Source of the DNA: Silene conica
Lineage: Eukaryota > Streptophyta > Magnoliopsida > Caryophyllales > Caryophyllaceae
DNA: 64,000 bases
NCBI GenBank assembly: GCA_029255685.2
Contig: CM055319.2
Span: forward strand, 9,162,747 to 9,226,746
Direction: 5' to 3'
Position 1 is the stretch's first letter; every line of letters starts with the position of its first letter. The notes under the pieces are model-generated. The model saw nothing but the letters and a program-made list of their open reading frames with translations. It was not told where the DNA came from and ran no database searches. Both the position numbers and the translations under genes were made by a program. Shown here piece after piece: positions 11,834-23,339 of this stretch.

Positions 11834-13258
11834 ATGAAGAATCTTACCAACTTAGAAATATCAAAAATAAATGAAACAATACTTGAAAACAGCAATAATG
11901 GAAAACCAAAGTATAGAGTTATAAAAGATCTGGCAGCAAGGTATTCTGTAAACAGGAGGTCAATAAGTAGGCTATGGAAGGCAGCACAGTCACAGAGGCA
12001 GGCAAACATTCTTGTGAATGTAAAGAACAAAAAGATGGGCAGCAGGAAACCTGGAAGGGTTGTGTTGGATGAGGAGAAGCTCAAGTCAATAAATCTACTA
12101 GAAAGGTCAACGGTTTCAAGGTGGGTGATGTCCAAGCAAATAAGATCACACACAAATGTACTAAAACCAGGTTTGACAGATAAAAACAAACTTGCTAGAC
12201 TAATTTTCAGCTTACAACATTTACAATTTCATGAATTAACTCAACAAGTCGTATTTAAATATCAAAGTAATGTTATTCACATGGATGAGAAATGGTTTTC
12301 TAAAACAAAACCTTCAACTAGGTTTTACTTGGGTAATGGTGAAACAGACCCTCATAGGTGTGTGCAGTCTAAAAGTTTTATAGAGAAAGTGATGTTCATG
12401 TGTGCTGTAGGAAGACCTAAGTATGGGTCAAATGGTGAAGTTACTTTTGATGGTTAGATATGTATTTGACCATTTGTCATCCAAGTACCAGCCCAAAGAA
12501 ACTCAAAGAACAGAATAGCTGGAACATTAGAAACAAAATGCATAGAGTCTATTAACAAACAAGTGACAAAGGATATGGTCATAAACTGTGTAATACCAGC
12601 TATTAAGGTCGGCTAAATGGCCTTCTAATCTGAGCAAGCATATAATAATTCAACAAGACAATGCTCGTCCACATTTTACTAATGATAATCCTGATTTCAA
12701 AAGAGTTGCAACTATTGTTGGATGGCAGATAGAATTGGCCTATCAAACACCCAATTCACCAGACTTAAATGTCTTGGATTTGGGGTTTTTTTAGGTCAAT
12801 TCAGCCCCTCCAAAAGAAGAAAAAAGCAATTAAGTTAGATGAATTTATAAATAATACAGTTACTGCATATGAAGAACAAGATGTTCTTAGACTCAATTAT
12901 GTGTGGATAACATTACAAGCTTGTATGGTTAAGATTATGAAAAGAAAAGGTGGTATAGATTAAAAACAACCACATATGCACAAATCAAAACTAGCAGCAG
13001 ATGGTATGCTCCATGATTATCTCAATGACGACATGGGTTTAGTGAAGGAATAATGCATACAATATGTTCAGAATGTGGGTAGTATAAGTACTATCAGTGA
13101 GTTGGTGAATTCAGTAAGCAGGTTTACACAGATTGCAGCAGAAAGTATAGCTAGTGGCAGTGGCACCAGTAATGAACCAACAGGTGACAGTGAACCTGTT
13201 GGCACCATTACTGAAGTAGTGGCTGGTGTAGCAAATGACATTAGTAATGACCCAACAT
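11834..13258 (+). pseudogene. Mariner-like transposase, DD39D, decayed
   Basis: The transposase would bind the terminal repeats and cut and paste the element at TA. The first 207 codons are open (11834-12457): an N-terminal helix-turn-helix region with the SVNRRSISRLW motif near residue 40, then the first catalytic aspartate in HMDEKWF near residue 150. Further on, in other frames, the second aspartate lies in IIQQDNARPH (near 12650) and the third in NSPDLNVLDLGFF (near 12760). Counting gives 39 residues between the second aspartate and the one in LDLGFF, the plant mariner signature. A stop after the VTFDG motif, further frame changes and a stop near 13052 break it. A serine/threonine-rich tail continues to 13258. 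It cannot make active enzyme as it stands. Confidence 0.85.
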
Positions 13259-13639
13259 AGGAATTTCCTCCTGTTGGTACCATTATTGACTGGTTCCAAC
13301 AGATGTGTGCAGAAGAATGATAAATGAACAGCATGAACTTCAAACATTTTGCAAAGTTAAAGATTATGGAAGACTGGATATTTGACAATACTCAACCTTT
13401 TGCGCAAATAAAATAACAAGCAAGGACAACAAACAATCATGAAGGAATCACAGAGAAGCCCTTTTGTAGTAACTGTTTTAGCTTTTCTTGTTGAACTTTG
13501 GTACTCTTTTGTTTTGTTCAGTCAGGGCAGTAAGGATATTATCAGAAACGAGCATATAAGTAGAAGTAGTTATAGTCAAAAACACTCTTCAGTGTTGTTG
13601 TTCATAAACAGCCTTATCACTTTCATTGGTGGTGGCATT

Positions 13640-13960
13640 GTTTATGAACAACAACAATGAAAGCAATCCAGTACCCTCAACATAATAGTATCACCGGGTC
13701 TTTTCACAGAGACAAACAGAAATACCCGAACCCACAATTTTATCATCACTAGTCCATCATGCTACCAACAACAATGAAAGCAATCCAGTACCCTCAAAAA
13801 TATATCATCTGGTACAAAATAGAAGCTAAATAAACACAATCCAGCAGTATATCATCAGCAGTGTAACCCACAATTTTATCATCATTAGACCGTCTTAAAA
13901 TTGTAGCAAAACTAGGAAAAAATTAAACAAAATGAGAGAAAGGAGAAAGAATCAACCTCT
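13640..13960. repeat. Internal duplicated segment in the mariner-like element
   Basis: The segment around CAACAACAATGAAAGCAATC...CAGTACCCTCAA occurs at about 13648-13681 and again at about 13766-13798, with repeated 'cccacaattttatcatca' nearby (13732 and 13867). There is no coding potential. Confidence 0.5.
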
Positions 13961-13961
13961 A

Positions 13962-14667
13962 TTAGGTAAGATCATCGTTGGTAAGATCAAAACCAGGCCA
14001 ATACTTAAACATTTCATTAATAAACCACCTTAAAATTAAAGGGTTCGTTGTTATATCCACCGAATCTAAGGTAGTATCTGAATCAATGGCCACAATTGCA
14101 CAATCCTCATTCTTTATCTCATACTCCATTAAAACCAAAACCTGAGGCCAATACCGACATAAAGCAACCATGAAAGACCGTCTGTTTGCAAGTTTTTTTT
14201 TTCATTAATAACCAAACCTTACCCTTTCTCTCAGATTCCTCATCCTTCACTACAGCATCGGCCTTCCCCTCCCCGTCTCCTCGTCCGACTTTGAACAACA
14301 TGCAACACCATCAACAGAACCATCCGCCTCCTTATCCGATTTTGAAGAACATGCAACACCATCATCAGATTTATCATAACCCATAAACATATCTTCATAT
14401 ATCATCTTCATAGTACGAAGATCAATGTCAGAAGACAAAGAAACAGATTGTTTTGCCATTTTTTTAAGATCAGATGAGGTTATTGTGAAAGGAACAATAA
14501 AATCAGAAGACAATATTCGTGTAGTTCAGATGAGAAGACAAAGGTTAGGGTTTAGGGATGAAGGAGATGAAGGAACGAAAGTGAGAGACAGAGAGACGAG
14601 AGGTTTTGAAGCAGCGGAAGAGAGAGAGGTGAGATTAGGGTTCTTCTTCGTTGGTCTTAGGTTATAA
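13962..14667 (-). other. Candidate gene on the opposite strand inside the mariner-like element; unknown product
   Basis: On the minus strand a TATA-like TTATAA (near 14665), a CT-rich stretch and a telo-box-like AAACCCTAA (near 14550), all typical of plant 5' leaders, precede an ATG at 14513. The reading frame from there (87 codons, to 14250) is acidic and contains a duplicated (D/V)DGVAC(S/C)SKSD motif. A second open segment (14171-13962, 69 codons) holds EDCAIVAIDSDTTLDSVD and ends FKYWPGFDLTNDDLT. A plausible intron (GTAAGG near 14222, AG near 14185) lies between, but the frames do not join cleanly. I do not recognise the protein. It could be a captured host gene or an accessory gene of the element. 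Plus-strand ORFs here look like shadows. Confidence 0.35.
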
Positions 14668-15062
14668 GGCGGGAAGGATTAGGGTAATTAGAATTGGGCT
14701 GGGTTTAGGGAGTCCATAATCTAATTAATTGGGTTGGGTAATCAGTTTAGGGGTTGGGTTAGGGTTGGTTTTATTGTAAAAAAAGTAAAGTAGTAAGGGT
14801 AATGTGGTAATTTTATAGCTAAAAACATTACCCAAAATAGACAATGGGTCATTATCGTGACTAGACGAAAATGGAAAGTGGGACTTTTATGTAGAATAGG
14901 AGGGAGTATTTTTTATACTAGAAAAGTTTTATGGGTAATTTGCTCATCTAATGATATTATTATCCACTTTTCATCCATTAGCTACAATTTCAAATGAATT
15001 GTTCCTCTCTCCTTGATCTTTATACCAAAAATAAAGGTAAACAAATAAATGAATGAGACAAA

Positions 15063-15685
15063 GGCTCCGTTTGGCAAACCATTTTAGATAAAAAACGTAT
15101 TTGATTAAAAAAAGTACCTAAAATGAAATGCTACCTCATGTAGCATTTGAGAAATCAGATACCTGATTCATTTTTATCTTCCTATTTGCCCTCAAATTTC
15201 TAGTGATGTTAATTAAAAACAAAAACCTCATTCCATATAAACACATCCTTATAATTTTTTTTTTTTATTTTTTTTGTATGAGTTTGATAGATAATTAATT
15301 TTGTATCCATATAATACATTTTTCGATGAATACTCTTATGTATTTTTTTTATAATGAATCGTGATATGTTAATTACTTTTCTCATTCTCTTGGAAACAAG
15401 TTGGAGAGTTGTGCAAATATATCGAAAAAACTATATTATGACTTTATTACAAACAACGACAACGACAATAACACAAAAATAATACCAAATCATAAAAGGC
15501 AGCAATAATAACCATGCCCTTTTACGTCATTTGGTCAAATATCAGCTACCTTTTCAGCTAATCTTCCAAACAGTTTTAATAATAATCATGTACCTTTTCA
15601 GGTCAAAATTTTGAGCTACATTTTCAGGTTCAGATACCTTTTCAAGTTTCAGGTATTTTTTCAGCTAGTTTTGCCAAATGGAGCC
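15063..15685 (-). repeat. MITE, 623 bp (GGCTCCRTTTGGCAAA ends)
   Basis: It starts GGCTCCGTTTGGCAAA and ends with the inverted copy of GGCTCCATTTGGCAAA. Many short copies of AGGTA(C/G)CTGA-type motifs lie inside. A second member of the family spans 21982-31372 and is split by the Tekay element. No coding sequence is present. The flanking base run AAA on both sides could be a 3-bp duplication of a Tourist-like element; this is weak. Confidence 0.7.
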
Positions 15686-16113
15686 AAAGTTATTTTATTT
15701 TAGTATATCTCATTTATTTGTTTATATTTTTATATTAGAAACGTCTTTTTTAATGGGCAGTTTGATCGTCTAATGATGTCGTTGTCAGTTTTCATCTATT
15801 AATTACAATCACAAATGGTATATTCCTTTCTTCTTGGTCACGGTGCTAAATATAAAGATAAACAAATAATTGGGACGAAAAGAGTACTAACAAACATATT
15901 TTTAAAGCAATAATGAACATCCAATATAACCGAAGGGGTTTCTAGATGTACGCATTCATAAAGCAATCCAGTTTCATTGAACTACTGTGGTTGGAAACGA
16001 GTAATGGGGAGTTCAATACGAGAACATCTAAGAAGGGGAGTGGATGAGTTAGGTATTGAATTAAAAATTTTAAGCCGAATTAAACTTCTTTAAAAAAAAG
16101 GACAATAGACAAA

Positions 16114-16411
16114 GGAGGTGTTTGGTTTGGTGGATTGGAATGGAATGGAATGAATTTTAGACATTCTAGTGTTTGGTTGAGACATTTTGGAATGGATTTA
16201 GAATCCATCGGGATTCTCATTCCACCCCAACCTCCTGGAATCCCATACCCACGTCCTCCCCCTTGATTCAAACTCCATTCTTTTACGTTTATTTTTCTAA
16301 TGAACCAAACATGTTTTGAAAGGTATGGAGTTGGAACCCCATACTAGTATACCACTATGGTTTCTCATTCCAATCCATTTCATTCTTAAAAAAGGTGAAC
16401 CAAACGACCCC
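16114..16411 (-). repeat. Tourist-like MITE, about 298 bp
   Basis: On the minus strand it begins GGGGTCGTTTGGTTCACC and its other end reads GTGTTTGGTTT. It is the reverse-orientation relative of the 62741-63030 element, sharing the 'rattccaatcc', 'accaaaca' and 'catgttt(t)gaaaggtat' blocks. The 3-bp flanks (AAA and TAA) are a decayed form of the TWA duplication expected of PIF/Harbinger-type MITEs. Confidence 0.65.
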
Positions 16412-16615
16412 TAAATTAATATGGACAATACATTGAATGATAAAGGTGTTAATACTTAACTATTTAAGTTAGATGTATACATACACGGATTCAGCTCGGT
16501 AGATGTTACAGTAAAGTCAACTATTGCACAGACCAGAAAAGTATGAATGAAAATTTATTTTTCACGAATTTAATTAGCAATGAAGATTTATATGAAGTGA
16601 ATACTTTAAGTTGAA

Positions 16616-16655
16616 CTAGTTTTATACCCGTGCAAAAAATATGCACGGGTTGAGA
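16616..16655 (-). repeat. 3' end of a reverse-strand Helitron
   Basis: On the minus strand CCCGTGCA, a short loop and TGCACGGG form an 8-bp hairpin, followed about 6 nt later by CTAG and a T. This is the Helitron 3' terminus (hairpin, CTRR, insertion between A and T). I could not fix the matching 5' end between here and 18000, so the element's extent is open. Confidence 0.6.
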
Positions 16656-18002
16656 TATATTAATTGATACGACATTGAAGTGATGAAAATTAGCCGAGTT
16701 GTAGCATGTCATAAGAAACTAATTAAAAATATTAGCAATAAAAACATACAAATCTGATGACAATTATTTTTTTATTGACTCGTTTCAACTATAATATATA
16801 CAGAGTAAAATATAAATGTTTTCTCCGTTCATTTCGATTTCATATGTTTTATTATTAAAATACACTCATATATATTAAATAAACGTATGAAATGCAAGTA
16901 AAAAGGAAATTATTAATTTATATGACATAAAATTAATATGAGATTTATAAATATATTTTTATGATTTGTGAGCATTGTATATCTTTTCGACGTTAGGTAA
17001 AACATTAATTTTAGATAACGAAATATAAGAAAATTTCCTGAATTCAAGTGTCGGAAAGGAGATCGATTAATTAATGTAAGGAGTGAGAATAATTAAATAT
17101 ATAAAGAAAGTGCGGGGCCCACATAAATTTATGTATTTTCACTCTTAAACTTCAACGGCCGATAGAAAGCCACGAAATTCTATTCCTTTTATAGTAAAAG
17201 GATACTTGAGATACTTACTTATTTTTAAGTTCACTAAATTGAATCGGTTAGCGGATCTGAGACACAGAATTGAACACCGCCCGATAAAGACAGATTGCGA
17301 GATAAACAATATATAAATAAGGAGACCAAAAGTAAAAATAAATGAACACAGTAGACGATGTTTAAATTGATTCAACCTCTACTCTTAGGCATACGGCGAA
17401 CTATTATTTTATTACTTGTTTAAAAATTTACTCAAACTTACTAAACCTCTAACTATGAGTAAAACTCGTCAACCTATCCGGTTGTCGGTTGCACTTAGTT
17501 GAAACTACCCCACTTCAAGACTTTGCTTGCTTAAAACTATTCCGCTTCAAGACTTAAGTTCTATCTCACATGTTTACAGAGTCTTTGAAATTTATTCATC
17601 CATTATTTAATGATCATGGAGATCAAAATTAAGATTTAAACACAATTGTGAAACAAATTCAGATGTCACAGACTCACAGTACATCGAACTGATACATAAA
17701 AATTTTACAGCTCTTTTGAAAAATGATTGAAGACTTTTTAAATATAAACACGGTTTTGCAAATAAGTTGAAGAACGAAATCTTAAATTTTGGATAATGCT
17801 TAAATAACTGAATAGAAAGTGACTCGAAAACTACAAACCAAAAATTGACCCGGCCTAAACTAACTCAATTTGAACCCAACCCGGTTAACCCGTTTGGTGG
17901 TCTAAAAAGACTCGTATCCGACCCGGCATTGCGCTAAAGACTCGAGATTGACCCATATCCGAAAAGACCGCCTTATCAGAATGTTTATTGTTTAAAGAAA
18001 AA
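16656..18002. other. AT-rich sequence without recognisable genes
   Basis: Apart from belonging possibly to the Helitron that ends at 16616, I see no coding region or repeat. Short open frames lack any domain or codon bias. Confidence 0.45.
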
Positions 18003-18200
18003 CTAGTTTTAGCCCCGTGCAATAATGCACGGGGTCGTTTTAATAATATTGTTATTTTAAATAGTTGTATTAATAATCCGAATATATTTTTGATAATGAA
18101 ATTTTAGGCTATATGTTATAATTGATTAAGATTTTTGTAATATCATTGACATTGTACGTATTTTTTTTGACGTTATTATTATTTTAATTTATTCTTATTG

Positions 18201-19873
18201 CTAAGGCTTCAGCTACTTACTGACTAGTCAAGAAACACGCAGTGGAGAGAGGAGAGAGAGGAGAGAGAAAAAAAAATCCCAAAATCCCCAAAATTAAAAA
18301 ATCCCAAAACTCAAAAACCTAAATTAATTTGTGCCGCCGCCTCCACCAACCGCGCACTCTTCCCTTCATCCCCTACCGGTCGCCGGAGACGAGCCGTTCC
18401 TTAGGCTCCTCTCCGGCGATCTTCCACACCTCACGCATCCTTTAACCCATTTTCGGACCTCGCTACTTTTTGTTCTCGGGTCAATCTCATCCGGGTTTTG
18501 GGCTGTTCTTTTGGTTTTCATCTCAACCGTGGGGTTCCTTTCCCTCCGATCCCTTGTCCTGTCGCTGGAAATGTTACATGCACTCACCCGGGTAAGTCTC
18601 TTCTTGTCGGCATCGTTATTTGCCTCGGTGCTTGGGAAGGTTTATACAAAGGTGGTTTGTCTCTGTTGTGTGTCGAGTCAGGTTGTGTGTTTACTCGTCC
18701 GGGTGGCTTTTGGCTGTTTGGTGATCCCCCCTTTTTCCCCACCATTTGGTCTTTTGTCCCCTTGTTGTGTTGTTGCTGTGCGTTTTGTGTCTATTTTGGG
18801 ACCATTGGTGATCCCCCATTTCCCCCACTAATCGGTCCTTTGTCCTTGTCGCGTTTGTTGTTGAGCTTACCTCTCCGGGTTTGTTTCGGACCGTTTAATG
18901 ATCCCCCCATCCCCCCAATTATTCGGTCCCTTGTCTCGTGTGTTTTTGTTGGTGGTTTTGCATGTAAGACGGTGGTCCTGGGAGGGTTCGTCTAGTGGTT
19001 TGTGTGTCCTTTGATGGTTGGTTTTTTTGGTGTTTGGTTTGTGGTCTTGCTTGTTTTGTTGTGGGTGAGGTTGATGTCCGTCTTTGATGGTGGGAGGTCT
19101 CGATTTTGGGTTTCTTTTTGTTGTGAGGTGTGTGGTAGGGTTGTGTCGGGTTTGGTTGTGTTTCTTGGTTGGTTAGGATGTGGTGGTTTCCTTGACCTTT
19201 TGATGGTGTCTTTTGGGATTTTGTGTCGTAAAATAAGTGTAGTCGCATCCTCACGTATGGCTTGGGTGTCCTGTCCCTTTATCATCGGGGTGTTGGCTTT
19301 CGCTGTCTTTTCATGGATTTTTTGGGTGTCCTGTCCCTGTATCCTCTTGGCTCTTTTAGGTAGAATAAATGAGTTTTATGAAGATTGGTGTCCGGCTCGA
19401 GTTGGATCCGTCGGTCGACGGTGCTTCAATGCATTAATGGACAGAAGATTGGTCGAGGAGAATCCTTTGATGCGGTTTGTGCTTTTGCTGGGTTTGTTGA
19501 TCCGTCGGGCGTGTCACTGTAGAGTTCGTTCGTTTTGGTGTAGGAGCTCATGCTCCACCTGAGGCAGCATATTGTCTGTCATCCACCTTTCCTTTCTACG
19601 CTCTTGTGGCGTAAGTGCACCACGCCCTCGTCACTCCACAACTCACAGGTATCGGAGGCTTTCAGGAAATGTTAGCATGTGGCATAACAACAAAAAGGAG
19701 ACTTGCGTCCAATATTTCGTACTCCACCAACTTGCTTTTTCCGCCCGACAAAGTCTTTTGCTAGTGTTTCATAGTTGTATCGTTGTGAGGTTTGCTCTTA
19801 AATGTATTAAGGGCGTAGTGTGCCCGAACTCTATGTAATACGCCTTTCTTTACCGTTGCCAAAAAAAAAAAAA
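18201..19873 (+). mobile_element. Poly-A retroposon (LINE-like, non-autonomous or processed), 1.67 kb
   Basis: The insert is flanked by the 12-bp duplication TTATTCTTATTG (18189-18200 and 19874-19885) and ends in a run of A (about 19860-19873) after CTTTACCGTTGCC, the usual end of plant L1-type LINEs. The 5' part is a GA/CT-rich leader followed by GC-rich sequence unlike its AT-rich surroundings. No reverse transcriptase or endonuclease is readable. The overlapping open frames of up to about 185 codons are of low-complexity composition. It could be an internally deleted LINE or a processed transcript of a host gene. Confidence 0.7.
18719..18935 (+). repeat. Three-fold internal repeat in the retroposon
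   Basis: Units near 18719, 18808 and 18896 share GTGATCCCCC..., a CCCC-rich run, then a TTYGGTC(C/T) and TTTGTCCC block, at about 88-bp spacing. They lie within the long plus-strand frames and give them a repetitive look. Confidence 0.55.
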
Positions 19874-20807
19874 TTATTCTTATTGTTATTTTAATTTATT
19901 ACTGTCATGAAAGTTCTACTTGAAATTTCGATCTTGTTTTTATCTTTTCTGTATTTGGTTACAACTTTCTATCAGTTACTGTAATTTTAGTATTTACTTC
20001 CTCCATTCTTTTTATATCACTCCATTTTTTTATACATGTTTGCCGATATTCATTTTGTTTTGATTATATCTTTAGCTACATACTACCAAAAATTATAAAA
20101 GTTTGATATTCTTCATCCTCTTATCAAGACAATCCAAAAAAGATCTCACATGAATATATTTTCGTGAACGGATTGAGAGAAAACTGACGTTGAATACTCG
20201 ATTGTGAATAGTGTCCAAAAGGGAAATCGGGACATAAAAAACGAATGGAGGGATCAGAGTATTATAATTATGTATTATTGATTGTAATATTGATTGCTAG
20301 TCATAACTCATTATTTAATAATTATGTATAAATCGACATCGACAATATATTTTAATATATAATATATAAGTTAGACGTTATAAATATAATCGTTTACGTA
20401 TAAATTATTGTTTACGAAATAAATCAGGGTTAATACGTAATAATAACATAACTAATGAAACGCAAACATTTATTCGATAATTAATTCATTAAACAACAAT
20501 ACGGGTCCCACCATAATTGAATTAAAAAAGAAAAGATAAAATGTTTCATTAATGAGGTGGCTTCACCAGAATTCATTAAATGTTTCTGTATTAATATAGA
20601 TAAGATTGAATTGACCCAACCGAACCCGATATGAATTCTACTTAACCCAAAAATGACATGACCCGAATCTAACTTGGTTGACCTATTTGTCGGACCTAGG
20701 TCGAGTCATTCAAGTCAAATTGATTTTACCAGCCCTACATACCATCAATCAATATTTTGGTAATAGAGTCTGTATAGTATTTTGGAGTTATTAGTTTTTC
20801 ACAAATT

Positions 20808-20994
20808 CTTATTTACAACGGCACTATCCGTCGCAAACTTGTGACGGATACCGTTTTCTCTCATAAAATACCCACTTTTTCTCTCTCTCCAACACTATTC
20901 ATGTGGTCCCCTTTCTCCACTAACTCATTTTGTATCCATTTTATCTCACAAAATATCCGTTACAAATGACGACCCGTCGCAAGCAAGACTTACT
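20808..20994. repeat. MITE-like element with CCGTCGCAA ends
   Basis: Left ATCCGTCGCAAACTTGTGACGG and the right block CCGTTACAAATGACGACCCG...GTCGCAAGCAAG are imperfect inverted relatives around a CT-rich middle. No coding sequence is present. The superfamily is unclear. Confidence 0.4.
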
Positions 20995-21981
20995 AGTGGG
21001 ACTTCGATAAAACCTCATTGAAACTGTCCATTTGCAAGTCATTTTTAAAATCTAATTATCATTCCTATTATTTAGTAATTATTTAATTATATATACACAA
21101 ATTAACGTTGTCAAACACACAAAACTTAACAAGGCAAACTAAATTATACGGAAAAGTAGAGTGATAAGTAAAATAGGATGTGATATATAATTGCTTCCTT
21201 AAAACATCATATCTCAATAAGTGATTTTAATAGTCGAATAATTTTGAAAGCTTGATCATTAAGAAAGCGAACCATTACCATGATAGCATATATAATGATT
21301 TGATGATTTGGTCAATATCACATCACATGAATTACTGCCATGGTAGTGATTGTGAATGTCATATGACGTGGGAACTAAGAAAAGTGATCACTTCAGAAAA
21401 GAGTAATATTTTAATATTAAAAAATGATAAATTTTAAAAATTCTCATTTGTATATTAATTAAAAATTGTTTTTTCTATGGTAAAATAGGTTTTTTCATCA
21501 TAAAATGATTATTTTTTCTATAAAATGATCATTTGTAAAGTAGTTGAACTATAGTTAGTGGTATAATATTATTTGTGAATAATTAATAATACACTTGTGT
21601 ATGTTAGCTTGAATAATTGAAATGGATGAATATCACATGAATCACGGTGAAAACTATAGGGAGTATATGAAAAGTGATGCGTAAATCCTTTACTCGTATT
21701 TTGATTCTCGAATCATTGGAATTGATCAAAATCACATGAATCACGGTGGAACCTACTCCATTAATAATTACTTGGATCAGGAAACCAAATACTGACTACC
21801 ATTAATAACAGTATTTTATAATCATGCTGGCCATGTTAGACACTAACGTGAATCACAAACCTATGCCATTTCGTATCATCAGAATGATTTCTCTATTCTA
21901 AAAAAAATAAGAAAAAAGATAGTGTAATGCCACCTAACCTCGGTTGACTCTTTGTCTATTTTTAGTTTAAAATAGGTTAAC
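20995..21981. other. AT-rich sequence without recognisable genes
   Basis: A motif of the form 'gaat(c/t)attggaattgatcaaaatcacatgaatcacggtg' occurs in two related forms (near 21620 and 21712). Nothing else is recognisable. Confidence 0.4.
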
Positions 21982-22175
21982 GATCTATTTGGCAAAACTA
22001 GTTGAAAAGGTAGCTGAAATCTGAAAATGTACCTGAAACCTGAAAAGATACCTGAAACCTGAACAGTTATCTGAAAAGGTACCTGAAAATTAAGACCTAG
22101 TTGATTTTTGTTAAAACTGTTTGGAAACTAGCTGAAAAGGTAGCTGATATTTGACAAAATAACGTAAAAGGACAT

Positions 22176-23339
22176 TGTAACACCCCCATTTATTTAAGGG
22201 CCTGAACTAGGACTCCTCAGATAAATAAAGGTGTTACCATCTCGGTTTCCCGAGGCAGTAGATACAAAGGAAGATAAACAGTACTTTATATATAATTTAT
22301 ACTCAAACATGTTCTTTACATAACCAAAAGATAAAACTGTTCGGATCAAAAGAAAGTACAACTCATAGACTATTTTTATGTGATCTATGCTCTAGACAGG
22401 TCCGGGTCCATGCTTCTCACTTCCCTAAGCTCCCATAGTCTTTAACCTGTCAATCTGCTCCCCAATAATTGGTTCATCACAGGTGATCACGAATACACAG
22501 GGTCAACCACGAGGTTGAGTAGAGAAAACTGTAAAATAAACCACATTACTATAAATAGAAAGTGTGCACGTGTTACGTGAGTAGGAAGTTTATTAATTAA
22601 GTAATATATATTTTAGGTGGCAAGTTTCGTGTGGAACACTTTTAACGCGCTTGGACGTATCTGCATTTCCTGCTATTTCAGGTAGGGGAAATACAATGCA
22701 TATTATAATGATTACTCAGTTGTTATTGATGATTACCATGAATGTTTTAGACTAATACTTGGTTGGTATATTATGATAATTGATTATATACTCTGTGATA
22801 CGATATGAGATGAGGAGATAAAGGGTCTGTGTGGCGCGGAGATAAAGGGTCTGTGTTTGGTGTGGAGATTAAGGGTCTGTGTGGCGCGGAGATAAAGGGT
22901 CTGTGTTTGGTGCGGAGAAAAAGGGTCTGTGATTCGGAGTGGAGAAGTTCAACTTTCTATTTATAGTAATGTGGTTTATTTTACAGTTTTCTCTACTCAA
23001 CCTCGTGGTTGACCCTGTGTATTCGTGATCACCTGTGATGAACCAATTATTGGGGAGCAGATTGACAGGTTAAAGACTATGGGAGCTTAGGGAAGTGAGA
23101 AGCATGGACCCGGACCTGTCTAGAGCATAGATCACATAAAAATAGTCTATGAGTTGTACTTTCTTTTGATCCGAACAGTTTTATCTTTTGGTTATGTAAA
23201 GAACATGTTTGAGTATAAATTATATATAAAGTACTGTTTATCTTCCTTTGTATCTACTGCCTCGGGAAACCGAGATGGTAACACCTTTATTTATCTGAGG
23301 AGTCCTAGTTCTGGCCCTTAAATAAATGGGGGTGTTACA
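22176..23339 (+). repeat. Aberrant 5' LTR of the Tekay element: a 388-bp palindrome
   Basis: Bases 22176-22563 are the reverse complement of 22952-23339 with about one mismatch, so the LTR both begins TGTAACACCCCC and ends GGGGGTGTTACA. From 22549 on it matches the 3' LTR from about 29933. The first 1.26 kb of the 3' LTR (28669-29932) has no counterpart here. A tandem repeat of about 25 bp containing AAAGGGTCTGTG (five copies, 22815-22935; also 30196-30316) lies between the arms. Confidence 0.9.

Larger units (their letters stand above)
9929..14908 (+). mobile_element. Mariner-like element (plant DD39D type), 4976 bp plus TA flanks
   Basis: The left end reads TA-CTCCTCCTATTCTACATA and the right end is its inverted copy (CTCCCTCCTATTCTACATA on the minus strand), both flanked by TA. 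CTCCCTCC ends with a TA target duplication are typical of plant mariner-like elements and Stowaway MITEs. The interior holds a decayed DD39D transposase (11834-13258), a nested element (10096-11231) and a candidate opposite-strand gene (13962-14667). Its bulk beyond the transposase is larger than usual for such elements. Confidence 0.85.
18003..20600 (-). mobile_element. Non-autonomous Helitron, reverse strand, holding a retroposon
   Basis: The minus-strand 5' end at 20600 reads TCTATATTAATA, preceded by A. The 3' end has the hairpin CCCCGTGCA-TTAT-TGCACGGGG, then CTAG at 18006-18003 followed by T. Start, hairpin, CTRR and A/T target all fit. Without the retroposon at 18201-19873 it is about 0.9 kb and has no coding sequence. 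Compared with the autonomous Helitron at 32562, it shares the hairpin type at the 3' end and the TC...ATTA type start. Confidence 0.75.

Noticed and set aside
14425-14667. 80-codon plus-strand frame in the mariner-like element
   Set aside because: It is the shadow of the minus-strand leader and start region, which has the better promoter-like and leader-like signals.
18331-18995. Two overlapping plus-strand frames of about 165 codons in the retroposon
   Set aside because: They overlap in different frames, follow the internal GATCCCCC repeats and show no family features; kept only as a remark under the retroposon.
19002-19562. 186-codon plus-strand frame in the retroposon
   Set aside because: Strongly biased TGG/TTG-rich composition, minus-strand frames open over the same bases, no domain.
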